Assembly (NCBI GenBank): GCA_030052745.1
Contig: JANBVO010000023.1
Location: 248,001-312,000 of the forward strand
From: Pleurostoma richardsiae
Taxonomy: Eukaryota; Ascomycota; Sordariomycetes; Calosphaeriales; Pleurostomataceae
Direction of reading: 5' to 3'
DNA length: 64,000 bases
Position numbers and translations under genes: made by a program. The first letter of the stretch is position 1, and every line of letters begins with the position of its first letter. A model generated the notes under the pieces. The model searched no databases and was not told the origin of the DNA. It saw only the letters and a program-made list of their open reading frames with translations. This document shows, piece by piece, positions 1-9,609 of this stretch.

Positions 1-2
1 AC

Positions 3-1508
3 ATGGAGGAAACCAACTCCGAGGAGGCAGAATGGCTCAAAGGGCTGACGCATGTCACGGACCCTATTGGCCCCATGGATCCTTTGGTGACCGATAAAAC
101 TACAACCGGAGCAGCGACAGCGAGGAAGGCTCGAGTGCAACCGAAGCTTCCTAAGCAGCCACCTCCTCCGCCAAGTAAGGCAAAGGCAATTATCGAAGAG
201 GTAGATTCAGAGGAGAGTGAAGACGATGACTTGGTCCCCTACGCGAAGCCTGAGTCGGATGAAGAAGACTCGGACGACGACCCCACTACAGTCAGACGGG
301 ACAAGCCAAAGGCACCTGTCTATATACGGGACCTCATAATCTACCTACGAGACGCTGAAAATTACGACCGACAGAAGCTTGCGCTGACAACAGCGCCGAT
401 ATTAATACGCAGAAAAGCGAACTATGGAACAGAAGTCAAGGAGCATGCGGAAGAGCTGGCTTCCCTCCTAATCGGCCTTGAGGACAAGTATGAGCTGGAG
501 GACTTTTATAACCTCAAACTCCAAGGCATGGTCGCCCTCGTCGTGGCTCATCCTCAAAAGATGGGACCCTGGTTCGCGAAGACTTTCTTCGACGGCGACT
601 ATTCCATATCACAGCGAGCATCTGTTCTTACCGTGCTGGGTTTAAGCGCGCGAGAAATATCAGGGTTCGAGACTTCGGAGTACGCACACGCAGCATCCTT
701 CCCTTCAAAGACTCTTCCCGAACGGATCGAGAAATTATACCTCGGGCCAGAGACATCCCAGGGGAAACTACAATCTTCATCGTCTCTAAAAGCTCTCCCG
801 TCAAATGCACTCGACAGCATATCCAGATCCTTGACGTCTAACTTCCTTGCGCCCCTGGCCGCCGGTGCCGCAGACGCTGCGACTGGCCCCGACGTTCTCA
901 AACTGTCCACTTTCACCTCCCGCCTCCAGGAGAAATCTTCCTCTTCCGTCTCCGGCTCCCGTCCTGCGGCGCCTCGCCCTCGCGTTCGTGCTATCCCAAA
1001 CACCACGGCGCAGCTCATCTGTACCTCATTCTTCTTCCCGTTGACTGCGCGCTTTCAGCACGCTCTACACTCCACAGCAAGCCGTGCTCGCGGCATCGTC
1101 TTCCAGCCCTTCCTCCTAGCGCTGTACCTGCGCACTCTCGCCCTACTCCTTCATGCCGCCGGGCCCAGTACTCTTGCGCTTCCCGACATGACGTCCGAGC
1201 TGTGGGGCCTGCTCCTGGGGAGCGGTGTGCGCGCACACGCTGCCGGGGACCTGGGTGTCACACATGCGGTGCTATTCGCACTGTTGACACTGCTAGAGGT
1301 GAACGCAGACCGGTTGCGAGACCTGTGTCGGGATAACGGGAGGGAGGTGGTAGAGACACAGGAGTGGGTGGCGCAGGTCTTTGAGAAGACGAGAGGAGAG
1401 GATGGGGGTGAGGAGAACGAGGTCAAAATGCTGGCCGCGGGAGTGCTGATCAGGCTAAGGGAAGGGATGGATAAGTATCGCATGTTGCTGGTTGGAGATA
1501 TGATTTGA
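3..1508 (+). CDS. TEL2: Telomere length regulation protein Tel2 (TELO2 family), 3' part only
   Basis: Tel2 is the scaffold of the TTT (Tel2-Tti1-Tti2) co-chaperone complex, which stabilises PIKK kinases (Tel1/ATM, Mec1/ATR, TOR). The 501 visible residues begin with an acidic low-complexity linker rich in Glu, Asp and Ser (residues 45-95). The conserved TELO2 block follows from about residue 105 (YIRDLIIYLRD) to about 215, including LKLQGMVALV and SQRASVLTVLGLSARE. The C-terminus is helical and Leu/Ala-rich, ending at a TGA at 1506-1508. Full-length fungal Tel2 proteins are about 900-1000 residues, so the N-terminal half lies left of the window and the ATG at position 3 is an internal Met. No intron is needed in the visible part. 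COX17 lies 0.5 kb downstream on the same strand. The family call is strong; the gene is cut by the window edge. Confidence 0.88.
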   Translation: MEETNSEEAEWLKGLTHVTDPIGPMDPLVTDKTTTGAATARKARVQPKLPKQPPPPPSKAKAIIEEVDSEESEDDDLVPYAKPESDEEDSDDDPTTVRRDKPKAPVYIRDLIIYLRDAENYDRQKLALTTAPILIRRKANYGTEVKEHAEELASLLIGLEDKYELEDFYNLKLQGMVALVVAHPQKMGPWFAKTFFDGDYSISQRASVLTVLGLSAREISGFETSEYAHAASFPSKTLPERIEKLYLGPETSQGKLQSSSSLKALPSNALDSISRSLTSNFLAPLAAGAADAATGPDVLKLSTFTSRLQEKSSSSVSGSRPAAPRPRVRAIPNTTAQLICTSFFFPLTARFQHALHSTASRARGIVFQPFLLALYLRTLALLLHAAGPSTLALPDMTSELWGLLLGSGVRAHAAGDLGVTHAVLFALLTLLEVNADRLRDLCRDNGREVVETQEWVAQVFEKTRGEDGGEENEVKMLAAGVLIRLREGMDKYRMLLVGDMI

Positions 1509-2034
1509 CGGCCTTCATGATGCTCGAGCTACAAGTGCATTGAAGGCGCAGATGTAGGCGGTCTGGGGTAGATCAAGGATACTTAAAGGTTCGAGGCCTC
1601 CGCCGGATTGATACAGCATGATAGCCAAGCTCCATAGGTCGAGAGTCCACTCACATAACGATAATCATATTGCATAAACAACTTCGTATCTTCTCATAAG
1701 AAACTTGATTATCTTGAAAGCAACCTTACTGTGTTGTTTGGTATGTATTTTTTTTATCTTCTTAAAACGACTGGGTAGAGGCACCACCGCTATGAGAACT
1801 CCTGCAGGATTGGAGGCGGTCGTCGCTCGAGGTATCCGTGATTCGGCACGTGACTGTCGGGAATTATCGGTTCTCTGATCCCTGCAGCGATCTGATCGAA
1901 TTGGCGAACCAGGGACCTGACAAATCAACGTCATAAAAGCTCACCTGAGATTCCGCCATCGAACTTGCTCATTGCAGAAAGTCTGACTTTGAATACACCA
2001 TCAAGCAAGTTCGTGTCACAGAGAAACTTGAACA
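1509..2034. other. Spacer between TEL2 and COX17
   Basis: Holds the TEL2 3' UTR and COX17 promoter. It is locally AT-rich around 1660-1760, with a T-run near 1748-1756. No conserved frame or RNA gene is seen. Confidence 0.5.
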
Positions 2035-2393
2035 ATGGCTTCTCAAGCAGTCTCAATGCGTGAGTTACCGGAGACTGCATATGCTTAACCAGGTTGGCTA
2101 ACATCATCTGTATAGCTACTGCTCTTTCCTCCAGCACCGCTGCGCCGGTTGCGCCCAGCGCTGATGCGACGTCCAAGCCAAAGGTAAGTGCCTCTCCTGA
2201 TCCTCAGCCACAACAACACTGCGATTCGGCACTGACGTTCTGCGAACCATAGCCGTGCTGTGTCTGCAAAGACGAGAAGGCAACGAGAGACGAGTGCATG
2301 CTCTTCTCGAAAGCCGCCGACCCGGCGAAGGACTGCAAGACGACCATCGAGCAGTACAAGTCCTGCATGGCCGGATTCGGCTTCCAGGTCTAA
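2035..2393 (+). CDS. COX17: Cytochrome c oxidase copper chaperone Cox17
   Basis: Cox17 carries Cu(I) in the mitochondrial intermembrane space to Sco1 and Cox11 for cytochrome oxidase assembly. Three exons join into a 77-residue protein: 2035-2059, 2116-2183 and 2253-2393. The introns are 56 and 69 nt with GTGAGT and GTAAGT donors and TAG acceptors. The last exon encodes the whole functional core. It contains PCCVC, whose adjacent cysteines C33-C34 bind copper in this family, and a twin CX9C fold (C36-C46 and C59-C69). It ends in a CMAGFGFQV tail typical of Cox17. The N-terminal 30 residues are Ala/Ser/Pro-rich and poorly conserved in the family. The length matches Cox17 (about 65-80 aa). The gene is invisible as a single open frame because each exon is short. 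Identification is very secure; the start ATG is the only suitable one in frame with exon 1. Confidence 0.93.
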
Positions 2394-2814
2394 GCTGCGC
2401 AATCGCTACGACGCGGGAAAGAGTGTATGATATGGCGAACATTGCATAGATGAGCGTCTGGATGCCGGGTTCTCTACTCCGCGAGCACCTTGCTCTCACT
2501 GCGCCGCAAGGTTGCGGACTGTACATACTTTGCATCTACGGTTGTGCAAAAGACTGGTTGGCGTTAGGGTGGATTATAGCACACGGTAGAGCTACCCGTA
2601 TCCCTTGAAAGGGGCAAATGCAATATGTCCCACGGACAAATGTCCTTGTGCCAAACTCAATGAATGCCACATAGCACATCTTCAGTTGTCAGTAACATCC
2701 TCCTCCACGCTGATACAATTACAAGTCTCCTATTGCAATGCTTCAAGCACTTCCCTGTCAATATAAGCAATGATTCATCCCTAGAGTGAGATGGCTTGAA
2801 CCGCGCGCTGCGAT
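2394..2814. other. Convergent spacer, COX17 / small coiled-coil gene
   Basis: This 0.42-kb convergent 3'-3' spacer contains the UTRs of both neighbours. I see no further gene. Confidence 0.5.
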
Positions 2815-3373
2815 CTAAGTGGATTTCCGCGCCAGAAGCTTCTCAACGGATACCATCTCCGCCAGCTCCCGTCGACCATCATATATTGCAACGAGGCGCG
2901 TCCTGAGGTCTAGTCCCTGCTCCTGGATCTGGCGTAGCTTCAAAGCAAGAGCTTTCTGCAAGTCATCTCTCGTCTCGACAGCGGCAAGAAGACGCCGTAC
3001 TTGCTGCTTTTGAGCGCTAAGGCTGGAACGGAGAGACTGCATAAGTTTCCAGCCTAGGCGCAGGGGGAGGCCTGTGATGGAAGCTCATGGGGTAGACACT
3101 TACATCTTCCTTTTACGGTCATCGAGGCACTTTTTGACCCTGCCTCGAAGATCATTCAGGCGTTTGTGGAAGTCAGCCGAGTTGGCCTTGCGCGACTTGT
3201 CTCGACGAGCTTTGATCTGCGAATCTTTAGAGGCCTGTCCAAGAAATGAAGGAGAAGCCTATCTGAACCTGCTTCATCTTCTCTATCGCTATTGGGGCAG
3301 CATCAAAGGCCTGGGGCCGCTCCATATCGGAGTCAGACGACAGATCTATGAGCTTTGACGTATTGGGTGGCAT
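2815..3373 (-). CDS. Small charged coiled-coil protein of unknown function
   Basis: The minus-strand model has three exons: 3373-3269, 3216-3117 and 3071-2815, giving 153 aa. Exon 1 encodes MPPNTSKLIDLSSDSD, an acidic/serine start of the kind found in SUMO- or CK2-modified nuclear proteins. Exon 2 encodes a basic stretch (KARRDKSRKAN) followed by helix. Exon 3 is an uninterrupted Leu/Arg/Glu helix of about 75 residues, probably a coiled coil. I do not recognise the family. The intron 1 donor is GTTCAG with a CTAAAG branch-like site. The second junction is doubtful: the obvious GTAAGT donor at 3108 does not keep frame, whereas GTAAAA at 3116 does but gives a 45-nt intron. The ATG is 546 bp from the divergent PXR1 start, so the promoter is probably shared. 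The presence of a gene is moderately supported; its middle is not. Confidence 0.5.
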
Positions 3374-3919
3374 CTTGTAGCAGTTCGCTGTATGAATCCA
3401 ATTCTGGGCTAATGCTCCGATTTTGACACAACTTGAAAGAATTTCAACTTCCAGATGATTGTGTAGATAGTCTGCAGTGACTGCATGCAGCTCTACAGAC
3501 AAGAGTGTAAAGCGCCGTAGGTGTTCTGCTGTGCATCTTGCGAGAACAAGAAATATGTAGACATTGGAAGATACGACAGCGGCTGGCTTCGCTGTGCCTT
3601 CCTTTGTAATGCCGGTGACAGCAGTTTTAGAGAAAGAGGGAGGCACGACCCTGGAGCACCTAGTTACCTACAAGAGGTGAAGCAAGGTGAGCGGGCAAGG
3701 TACAGCACCTCCAAGGTGAACCACCCATCCCGGCAGGCAGTGGACCCCTGCAGTTGTGGATCCAGCAGGCAGCGGAGTGCTGGTCTGTGCGCTTCCCGCC
3801 GTCCCCTCCGCCCCGCCCAAAAAAATCGATGGCGAAAAGATACGACAGAAATTCTGCCTTATCACGGAACGGTGAAAGTTGCCCGGATTCGCAAGTCTTC
3901 CTGGCGAGCAGCAGGCAAA
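3374..3919. promoter_or_regulatory. Divergent promoter region, coiled-coil gene / PXR1
   Basis: The 546 bp between two divergent ATGs must hold both promoters and leaders. A C-rich stretch (about 3795-3830) lies about 100 bp before the PXR1 start. No specific binding site can be named with confidence. Confidence 0.4.
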
Positions 3920-5168
3920 ATGGGTCTCGCCGGCGCCAAAACGTGAGTTTTGAGGCATCAAGGAAATGCCTATGACAATTGAATGCTGACTAGCGACCAA
4001 CAAGGCGACGCAAGATCTCCAAGGACCCCAACAACACCAAATGGTCCCGCAACACCGACTCCTTCGGCCACAAGATCCTGCGCTCGCACGGCTGGGAGCC
4101 GGGCAACTTCCTCGGAGCCAAGGATGCGGCGCACGCCGAGTTCCTGACCGCCGCGAGCGCGACGCACATCCGCACCGTGCTGAAGGACGATAACCTTGGC
4201 TTGGGCGCGAAGCGGAACCAGGGCGACGAGTGCACCGGCCTCGATGCCTTCCAGCAGCTGCTCGGGCGGCTAAACGGCAAGAGCGAGGACGTGCTGGAGG
4301 CGGAGCAGAAGGCCCGCTCGGACGTCAAGATGAACCTCTACATCAACAGGAAGTTCGGCATGATACGCTTCGTCAGGGGCGGATTTCTCGTCGGAGACCA
4401 GGTGCAGGAGCTGCGAGCCAAGACCGAGGAGGCGAAGATCAAGACGGAGACCGTCGAAGCTTCTGGAGTTGGTGAAGATATTGAGAGCGTTGCTGTAAGA
4501 TCAAAGAGAGACAAGAAGTCGAAGAAGCGAAAAGCGGAGCAGGACCCGAGCATCGACAGCGATAATGACGCGGAGGGTGAACGGAAGAAGTCTAGAAAGA
4601 GGAAGGCGGTTGACGCTGATGATGGTGCCGGTAGCGAGGTCTTTGGAATTAAAGAGAGGAAGAAGGATAAAAAGCGAAGAAAGGAGAAGGAAAAGGAGAA
4701 GGTAGATGATGGCTCTGCCAATGTCTCAAGTCAAGACATGGCGGCAGAAGAGGAGACGGAGGGGGCAGATTCTTCTGAGCAGAGAAAGCAAAAGAAGAGC
4801 AAGAAGAGCAAGAAGGACAAAGCCAAGAAGTCGCGGAAAGGAGATGAGGCAAGTAAGGACGCGGACCTGAACGAGGAGTTCTCCAAGAAGAAAAAGAGAC
4901 GGAAAACGGCAGACGGGCAATCTGCAACGACAGACACGCAAATCCCTTCGAGCACATCAACCGGCTTGTCCACACCGACTGGTAGTGGATATTCAACTCC
5001 TATATCCGACGTACCCAGTCGACATCTGGCTAGGAAACGATTCATTGCTCAGAAGAGGCTTGCTGTAATGGATCCAGCAGCGCTCAACCAGGTTTGTCCA
5101 ATGAACCTGCTTCTGTGGGTTGTCTAGACTAACAGTTTTTTCCGCAGATATTCATGATCAAAGCATAA
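3920..5168 (+). CDS. PXR1: PXR1/PinX1-like G-patch protein for rRNA and snoRNA processing
   Basis: PXR1 (GNO1; human PINX1) is a nucleolar G-patch cofactor of the Prp43 helicase in pre-rRNA cleavage and snoRNA 3' trimming, and it can inhibit telomerase. Exons 3920-3942, 4005-5091 and 5148-5168 give 376 aa. The N-terminus MGLAGAKTRRKISKDPNNT leads into the G-patch (about residues 25-75: SFGHKILRSHGWEPGNFLG, later NLGLGAKR). A conserved block follows (MNLYINRKFGMIRFVRGGFL), then a long Lys/Glu/Asp-rich tail (about 105-300) typical of nucleolar proteins. The last exon is tiny and encodes IFMIKA, the family's usual C-terminus; without it the reading would run into a wrong tail stopping at 5127. 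Intron 1 uses a CAAG acceptor at 4004, chosen because it restores the conserved N-terminus. Identification is secure. Confidence 0.93.
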
Positions 5169-5646
5169 GAACTAGCGAATTGACACATAGGGAAAGCATG
5201 TGCGATTGCGCTGTTTGCCCAGCCCTCACAATGTGATACTCTACACCTGAAAGTGCTTTCTGCTACAGAAAACCCGTCTAAGAGCATCTGAACTCTCTTT
5301 ACACTTCCATGACGGTCATAACTTCAACTCGATGGTTAGAGTTCAGCCGCCCTATGGCCTGGCTTTTGCCATTGACCTTCATTCCTTGGCCTAGAAGCTT
5401 AATACCGCGGCCTTGATGAAAGTTGAAGCATGCAAGTGTTGCCATTGCATTAAGCAGAATTTAAATTCTCCATTTAAAGGAGCCATCACCCTTTTAGTCA
5501 GTGCGCGCCGCTCCTCAGACAAACGTCCTCCCATGTCGAAGAGGCCATCCGGCTCCTTGCCTCACGCAGATATCTGAGACGATAAGTTGAATAAGTTGAA
5601 CGACAACAACCCCTGAACGAAGTGTCTTATATCAACTAAGACGGAC
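5169..5646. other. Spacer after PXR1
   Basis: AT-rich around 5450-5480. It holds the PXR1 3' UTR and the upstream region of the next possible gene. No other feature is recognised. Confidence 0.45.
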
Positions 5647-6072
5647 ATGACCTCCTCGAAGGGGCTGACTGGGAGAGAACATATTGGTTTGTCTCTGGCA
5701 TTTGCTCTGCTCGATTCTATGTCCATTTGCTTCCTCAGGGTTCTGACTTCCAATCCACGCACGCTATTTCCTGCGTTGTTCGAAGTCGACGAGCTGATCT
5801 TCACGGCCTTCGCTGTCGTGTTGACCATACTGTTGACTATCTCGTTATTTGTTTCCCTTGGTGGGATACACCCCGGGCATGATGACGCCCGCTGTATCAG
5901 CGTGTTGCTAGGCCTGACAGGCTTTGTCATTTGGTCTTTGAACAACCCCAGTCACTTTAATGGGGTTGGTCAATGGTTTTTCTGGGCCTTGATCATCGCA
6001 ATTGCTGGGTACATTGGCGAGAGGTTTAGCTCGAACTGCGACAGACTGATCGAATACCCACGGCATATCTGA
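5647..6072 (+). CDS. Possible small four-helix membrane protein, unknown
   Basis: A single open frame of 141 residues begins with ATG in the context GGACATGAC. It shows four hydrophobic segments: roughly residues 14-31, 47-70, 82-99 and 106-126. Short polar loops separate them; one carries GGIHPGHDDAR and the tail ends SSNCDRLIEYPRHI. This regular spacing of hydrophobic helices is unlikely in random sequence. There is no family I recognise, and a 127-residue frame also exists on the opposite strand at 5562-5945. No intron is needed. It could be a lineage-specific membrane protein; transcription is unproven. Confidence 0.4.
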   Translation: MTSSKGLTGREHIGLSLAFALLDSMSICFLRVLTSNPRTLFPALFEVDELIFTAFAVVLTILLTISLFVSLGGIHPGHDDARCISVLLGLTGFVIWSLNNPSHFNGVGQWFFWALIIAIAGYIGERFSSNCDRLIEYPRHI

Positions 6073-7253
6073 GAGACGACTCTCCATTGAGGACGACCTA
6101 CATTGTCAACGGGAAACTGAGATGAGGATCGTACGAACATGTCGGGAGGTCGAGACGGATACCCTCTTCATAGGTGCAGGCAGTACGGTTGTATGGCCCC
6201 GAAATGTGCCACGGATACGCGACGGTAGAAAGGGTGAACTGGAGTATTAGAACAGAACATCATGGACAATGCATGTCAGCCAGCTTCCTTTTCTCCTCAA
6301 CTCAAAGTATCTAGCCGAACGGCAACATGTATTTGGAGCGGGCCCGTGTCGAGCGGTTTTTGTCATCATGTTCCATGTGGGCAGCCTCTCGAGTTCAAGA
6401 CTATAGCCAGTTCCGGCGGTAGCCCCCTTATCGCTAAAGAGGGAACATCGCTCTAGTGAGAACATGAAGATGCTGTATTCAGAACCTCTTTAATGGGTTC
6501 AAGCCATTGGTATCCTTGTGTGCAACATCGAAACGCGTCGGGTGGGAATACGCCAGGGGGCTGGAAGCCCAGCCTATTGCCGCTATGTTGGGAGGATGCG
6601 TTGCATTTTGTCTCCTCTAGCTTACTGTAACGTAAGGTGCAGTTTTAAAGGAATGCTAACTTATGTGTTAGTTTGTTACGTTCTGGTTTCTATAAGCTGG
6701 TCTCAGGGAGTGATCCTACTTATCCTGCCAGTCAGATGTTACTGCAGCCTCACCTAGCGACTACACCCTTCTTGCCATGACATTGTCTGGTGTCGTGTAC
6801 CGAGCAGTATAAGACATTGACTATGCAAACCTCAGGTTTGATTCATGGTGCTTTTTTACACGTCATGAGCTACTGTCAGGTAGCCAGTGTGGGAATAAAG
6901 GAGGCGGGTAAGAGGAAGGTGAGGGAAAAGTGAGCGAGAGGACTCACTCCTTGACAACGTATGCCGAGCTTTTCCTCTGTTTACTCACCTTGATGCCCTG
7001 CTTCACTCAAGGCGCGAGTGCACTACCTTCTGCGTCGTTGCTAAGTGCAAAACGCGTGTCAACGTCGTCAAAACAACCACCCCAACTCTCCACAGTCGGG
7101 TCGGCGAGCATCTAGTTGCTGCTTCTCTACCGATACAGACAACAACAGAGGAATCCCCCGTGGACGACAGGATCACTCGAACAGTCGTCGCACCGACGAT
7201 CTCGATATTGACCTTCATATTTTCTCGCCTCTTAAGCTTTGTCTTTCGCTATC
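6073..7253. other. Spacer and leader before the BTB gene
   Basis: This 1.2-kb non-coding stretch has short frames on both strands, none resembling a known protein. The last 250 bp are pyrimidine- and CA-rich, as expected for the leader of the downstream gene. Confidence 0.45.
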
Positions 7254-9040
7254 ATGGACTCGACCAAGAAAGCTCCAGACAAGAAGAGTTCCTTGACCTA
7301 TGCGGAAGCTGCGCGCAGAAGAGCAGCACAGGCAAATCGACGAAGCGATCCTCTCCCAGTTCTCACAGATCCTCCCACCGAGAGGTCGCCTTCCCCAGTG
7401 CCTGCTCCCATCCCCATACTGCAGGAACCACGAGCTTCGTACGCCGATGCCGTACGTCGACCAACCTCATCACTGACCCAGAATCGAAACCGGACCCAGA
7501 CCAATTCCAAATCAGCAACACCAGGGGGTGAGACCAGCAAAGCACCACGCGCTCGGTACCCTCAGCCCGCGTTGCCTCTGGTGCCTCTGCCCGCTTTGCC
7601 TCTGGTGCCACTGCCTCAGATCGCTACGGCCCTCGACGATTATTTCAAGGAAACGGAGAAGATGTCTACCACGGAGAATGCAGATAAGAAAGAGGCCGCA
7701 GCTGCCACAGACGGAAAAGACGACGAAAAAAATGAACACGGCATGCGGACGGCTCTCGAATCTCTCCAGATTTCAGACAATGAGAACACTAACCTGGAGT
7801 CGACTGTCTCCGAGACTATGGTGAGCGAAGACAACAAGTCGGTTTCGCGTTCCTCCGACAAGGGCAAGGGACCCGCTACCACCACAGGCCCTCCAGGCTC
7901 AGTTCATCAAGACAAGACGATTGTCATACAGGGTAGTGAGTGCAAGGACACTGGAACCGCACTGCAGTCTGCTAACAAGCATCCTTCAGACGATGCAGCT
8001 AAGCAGCAGCAGCCGCAAGGTGTGCAAGGAGCCTCCGGGAGCCGCTCATCTTCTTCCGCGGGCGATGACCCAGAGAAACAGAAGGCGGAGGACTTCAGAG
8101 AGACCATGTTGCGCGCCCTAGATCAAGGAAACAAGCCGTAAGTGCCTCTTACCACTGTATTCTTGGAATTCACCATACCGATCACATACTGACGCTATGG
8201 AATCAGCATGTGGGAGAATCAACTCGGATGGGACGTAATGATCCGCTGCAAAGGAGCCAGCTGGCGCGTCCATCGCTCCATTATCGTTGAACAGTCACCA
8301 GAGTGGATAGCCAAGCATATCCCTCCACCGGGAGAGGTGTGTTCCCCCCATACTCCCTTAAGCAGCTCCTAGAGAACCTAAAGAACCCAACTAATATACA
8401 CAAGGGTACAAAACCTACCGTCTGGGTTCTCCAGTCTCATGACAAGCATCAGCTTGGAAACGTCCTGAAGTTCATGTATTATCAAGGTCAGCCATCCTGC
8501 CTCTAGTATGTCACAAATGTAACGCGACTAACCTCTGTGTCTCTGATGCCAGAGTACGATAATGCCGAGATGGACCCCGAGAAGCCGCTGGAGGCGGCCA
8601 GCATCGTGACAAACGTGGCCATGTACATCGCGGGGATGAGCGTCCTCTGCCGGCCCATGATGGACTACGCGCTCACGTTTATCGAGGACGCCACCGACAT
8701 CATCCAGGACGAGCTTCCCAAGCTGTACAAGGGCAACATCGACAGCCTCGAGGAATCGATCCGGCGCGGCCTCAAGATCATGTACGAGCAGGGCAACGAG
8801 AAGTACCTCTGGTCTCTGCGCGTCGTGATGGCGAAGCTCATGGATGTCTGCATGCTGTACCTGCTACTCAGTCCGGGCTGGCCAACGAAATACGTCGAGC
8901 ACTGGCGCATGCTGATACCCTTGGTCAAGCGCGACAACGAATTCTTCAGGGAGGCGAAGATGCTTCGGCCCCTGCGTGGTAAAGAGAGAACGGACGGCCA
9001 GCAAGACGGAACGGAGGACAAGGCAGAGGGTAGCGCCTGA
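7254..9040 (+). CDS. BTB/POZ domain protein with long low-complexity N-terminus
   Basis: BTB/POZ domains mediate protein-protein interaction and often Cullin-3 adaptor function; this protein's own role is unknown. Four exons, 7254-8137, 8207-8336, 8405-8486 and 8553-9040, join in frame to 527 aa with 66-69-nt introns. Residues 1-290 are disordered, rich in Pro, Ser, Lys and Glu, with two YAEAARR/YADAVRR-like repeats (about 17 and 64). The BTB part starts near residue 297 (WDVMIRCKGASWRVHRSIIVEQS, interrupted here for brevity) and continues across the introns through VWVLQSHDKHQLGNVLKFMYY to a helical region (AASIVTNVAMYIAGMSV). This matches the order of fungal BTB proteins, where the hydrophobic H-R-x-I/L block is followed by a Y-x-Y strand-helix. 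The start is the ATG at 7254; upstream in-frame TTG is not used. Splices are well supported by frame closure. Confidence 0.8.
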
Positions 9041-9609
9041 GAATATGAAGTCGATGAAGTCCATCTGAGCAACAGATGTTGACGATATGAAAGGATCAGA
9101 TACCGGAACTCGGCGTGGAGGAAGCGGTCAGGCTTTGCAGGAATCGCTCGGCGTTCAGGTTAGGAACCAGGCCTCGTTGATACCCAGGGCAGAGGGCCCA
9201 TCTTGTGTGTTTATCTTGTTGGTCTAGGAACGACCTTCCATTCCATATCCACTGCGTGTCCTCCAAGGGAGGTAAATATCAAGTAGACTTTGGCACGAAC
9301 ACTTAGGATTCATATTGCCTGCATTATCGCTGCAGTATGTCATCAAATGATTATTGGGGCTTGGCTCTTTTCAGCTTGAAGCCTCCTCAGCCGCAGGCTG
9401 GTGGATGTGGTGCAAGGGACGCATGGGAGGATGGAGTTTGGGGGCCGAATCCGCGCGTCTGCCGAGCTATAAAGATGCAGAGGCGTCCAGCATCGTGCCA
9501 CCAGAGATAGAGAGCACATTGGTGATGCTATCCCAGGAATATTGTAGTTGTCTCGCTCCAAGTTTGTTCCTGGAAAGACGGGACTTGACAGAGTTGGCCA
9601 ATCGGCGTC
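9041..9609. other. Spacer between the BTB gene and CorA-like gene
   Basis: This 0.57 kb lies between two tandem genes. I see no conserved frame or RNA. Confidence 0.45.

Noticed and set aside
1580-1605. GGTTCGAGGCC resembling a tRNA B box
   Set aside because: No matching acceptor, D-arm or anticodon arm could be folded around it.
4177-5127. PXR1 as a single frame ending at 5127
   Set aside because: That end lies inside an intron; splicing 5092-5147 restores the conserved IFMIKA C-terminus.
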